44,228 bases of DNA from Bacillus canaveralius. Lineage in GTDB: Bacteria; Bacillota; Bacilli; Bacillales; Cytobacillaceae. Location: contig NZ_PGVA01000071.1 in assembly GCF_002860125.1 (NCBI RefSeq), positions 1-44,228 of the forward strand, given 5' to 3'. A program made the translations under genes and the position numbers. Under the pieces are notes generated by a model. It was not told the DNA's origin. It saw only the letters and a list, made by a program, of their open reading frames with translations, and searched no databases. Shown one piece after another: positions 44,080-44,228 of this stretch (position 1 is its first letter; each line of letters starts with the position of its first letter).

Positions 44080-44228
44080 AATCCACCTCTTAAAAGAAAT
44101 TGTAACGCAATATATAAAATTTATTATACCATGACAGTGCAAATGATCAGATAACAGGTGAAAGAAAGTTTGAGTCAAGCATTTGTTGGCGGAATTTATT
44201 TCCACCTAAAACGTGTAAGCGGATTCAT

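Overview
The window looks like chromosomal DNA from a spore-forming Bacillaceae (Bacillus-type Firmicute). The signs are low-to-moderate GC, strong AGGAGG-type ribosome binding sites, frequent TTG/GTG starts, sigma-A promoters with 17-bp spacers, and typical Bacillus small genes (a DUF1659-DUF2922-YvrJ trio, a DUF2512 membrane protein, a cold-shock protein, sbcD-sbcC). No rRNA, tRNA, CRISPR array or intact insertion sequence was seen. All function calls rest on motifs read by eye.

Region 1 (1-3646, + strand): a sodium:solute symporter, a 52-aa single-span protein, an SDR dehydrogenase and an Old Yellow Enzyme, probably one operon. It ends at a bidirectional terminator facing a frameshifted membrane-anchored Mrr-type endonuclease (3805-4429, - strand).

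Region 2 (4690-20230, + strand) is the centrepiece: a long co-directional catabolic cluster. It holds an M81 (MlrC-like) metallopeptidase, a complete peptide ABC importer (binding protein, two permeases, two ATPases), an N-acylamino-acid racemase/OSBS-family enolase, a GNAT acyltransferase, an M20 deacylase, a class C-type serine hydrolase, a class A-type serine hydrolase, an RpiR regulator and an N-acyl-D-amino-acid deacylase broken by one in-frame TAG. The racemase-GNAT-M20 trio matches the described route that acylates D-amino acids, racemises the N-acyl form and releases the L-amino acid. Together with the importer and hydrolases, the cluster reads as uptake and salvage of peptides containing D-amino acids.

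Region 3 (20421-36466): a TetR regulator divergent from a DHA2-type MFS exporter, a Glu/Gln-rich lipoprotein, a secreted subtilase, small unknown proteins, DUF2512, GNAT, another SDR, a 48-aa protein followed by degraded DNA, a membrane protein, a lipoprotein with a C-terminal duplication, the DUF1659/DUF2922/YvrJ trio, a cold-shock gene with a long leader, and sbcDC.

Region 4 (36747-39659, - strand): a four-gene operon with its own sigma-A promoter, made of a divergent QueC-like PP-loop enzyme, an ABC-2 exporter (ATPase and permease) and a HIT protein. No other queuosine genes are present, so it is a candidate for an undescribed small-molecule biosynthesis/export or immunity-type cassette.

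Region 5 (39660-44228): a quiet AT-rich stretch, a 5'-truncated frameshifted SDR remnant, an M48 membrane metallopeptidase fused to ankyrin repeats, a Dph6/DUF71-type ATP pyrophosphatase and a Gfo/Idh/MocA oxidoreductase.
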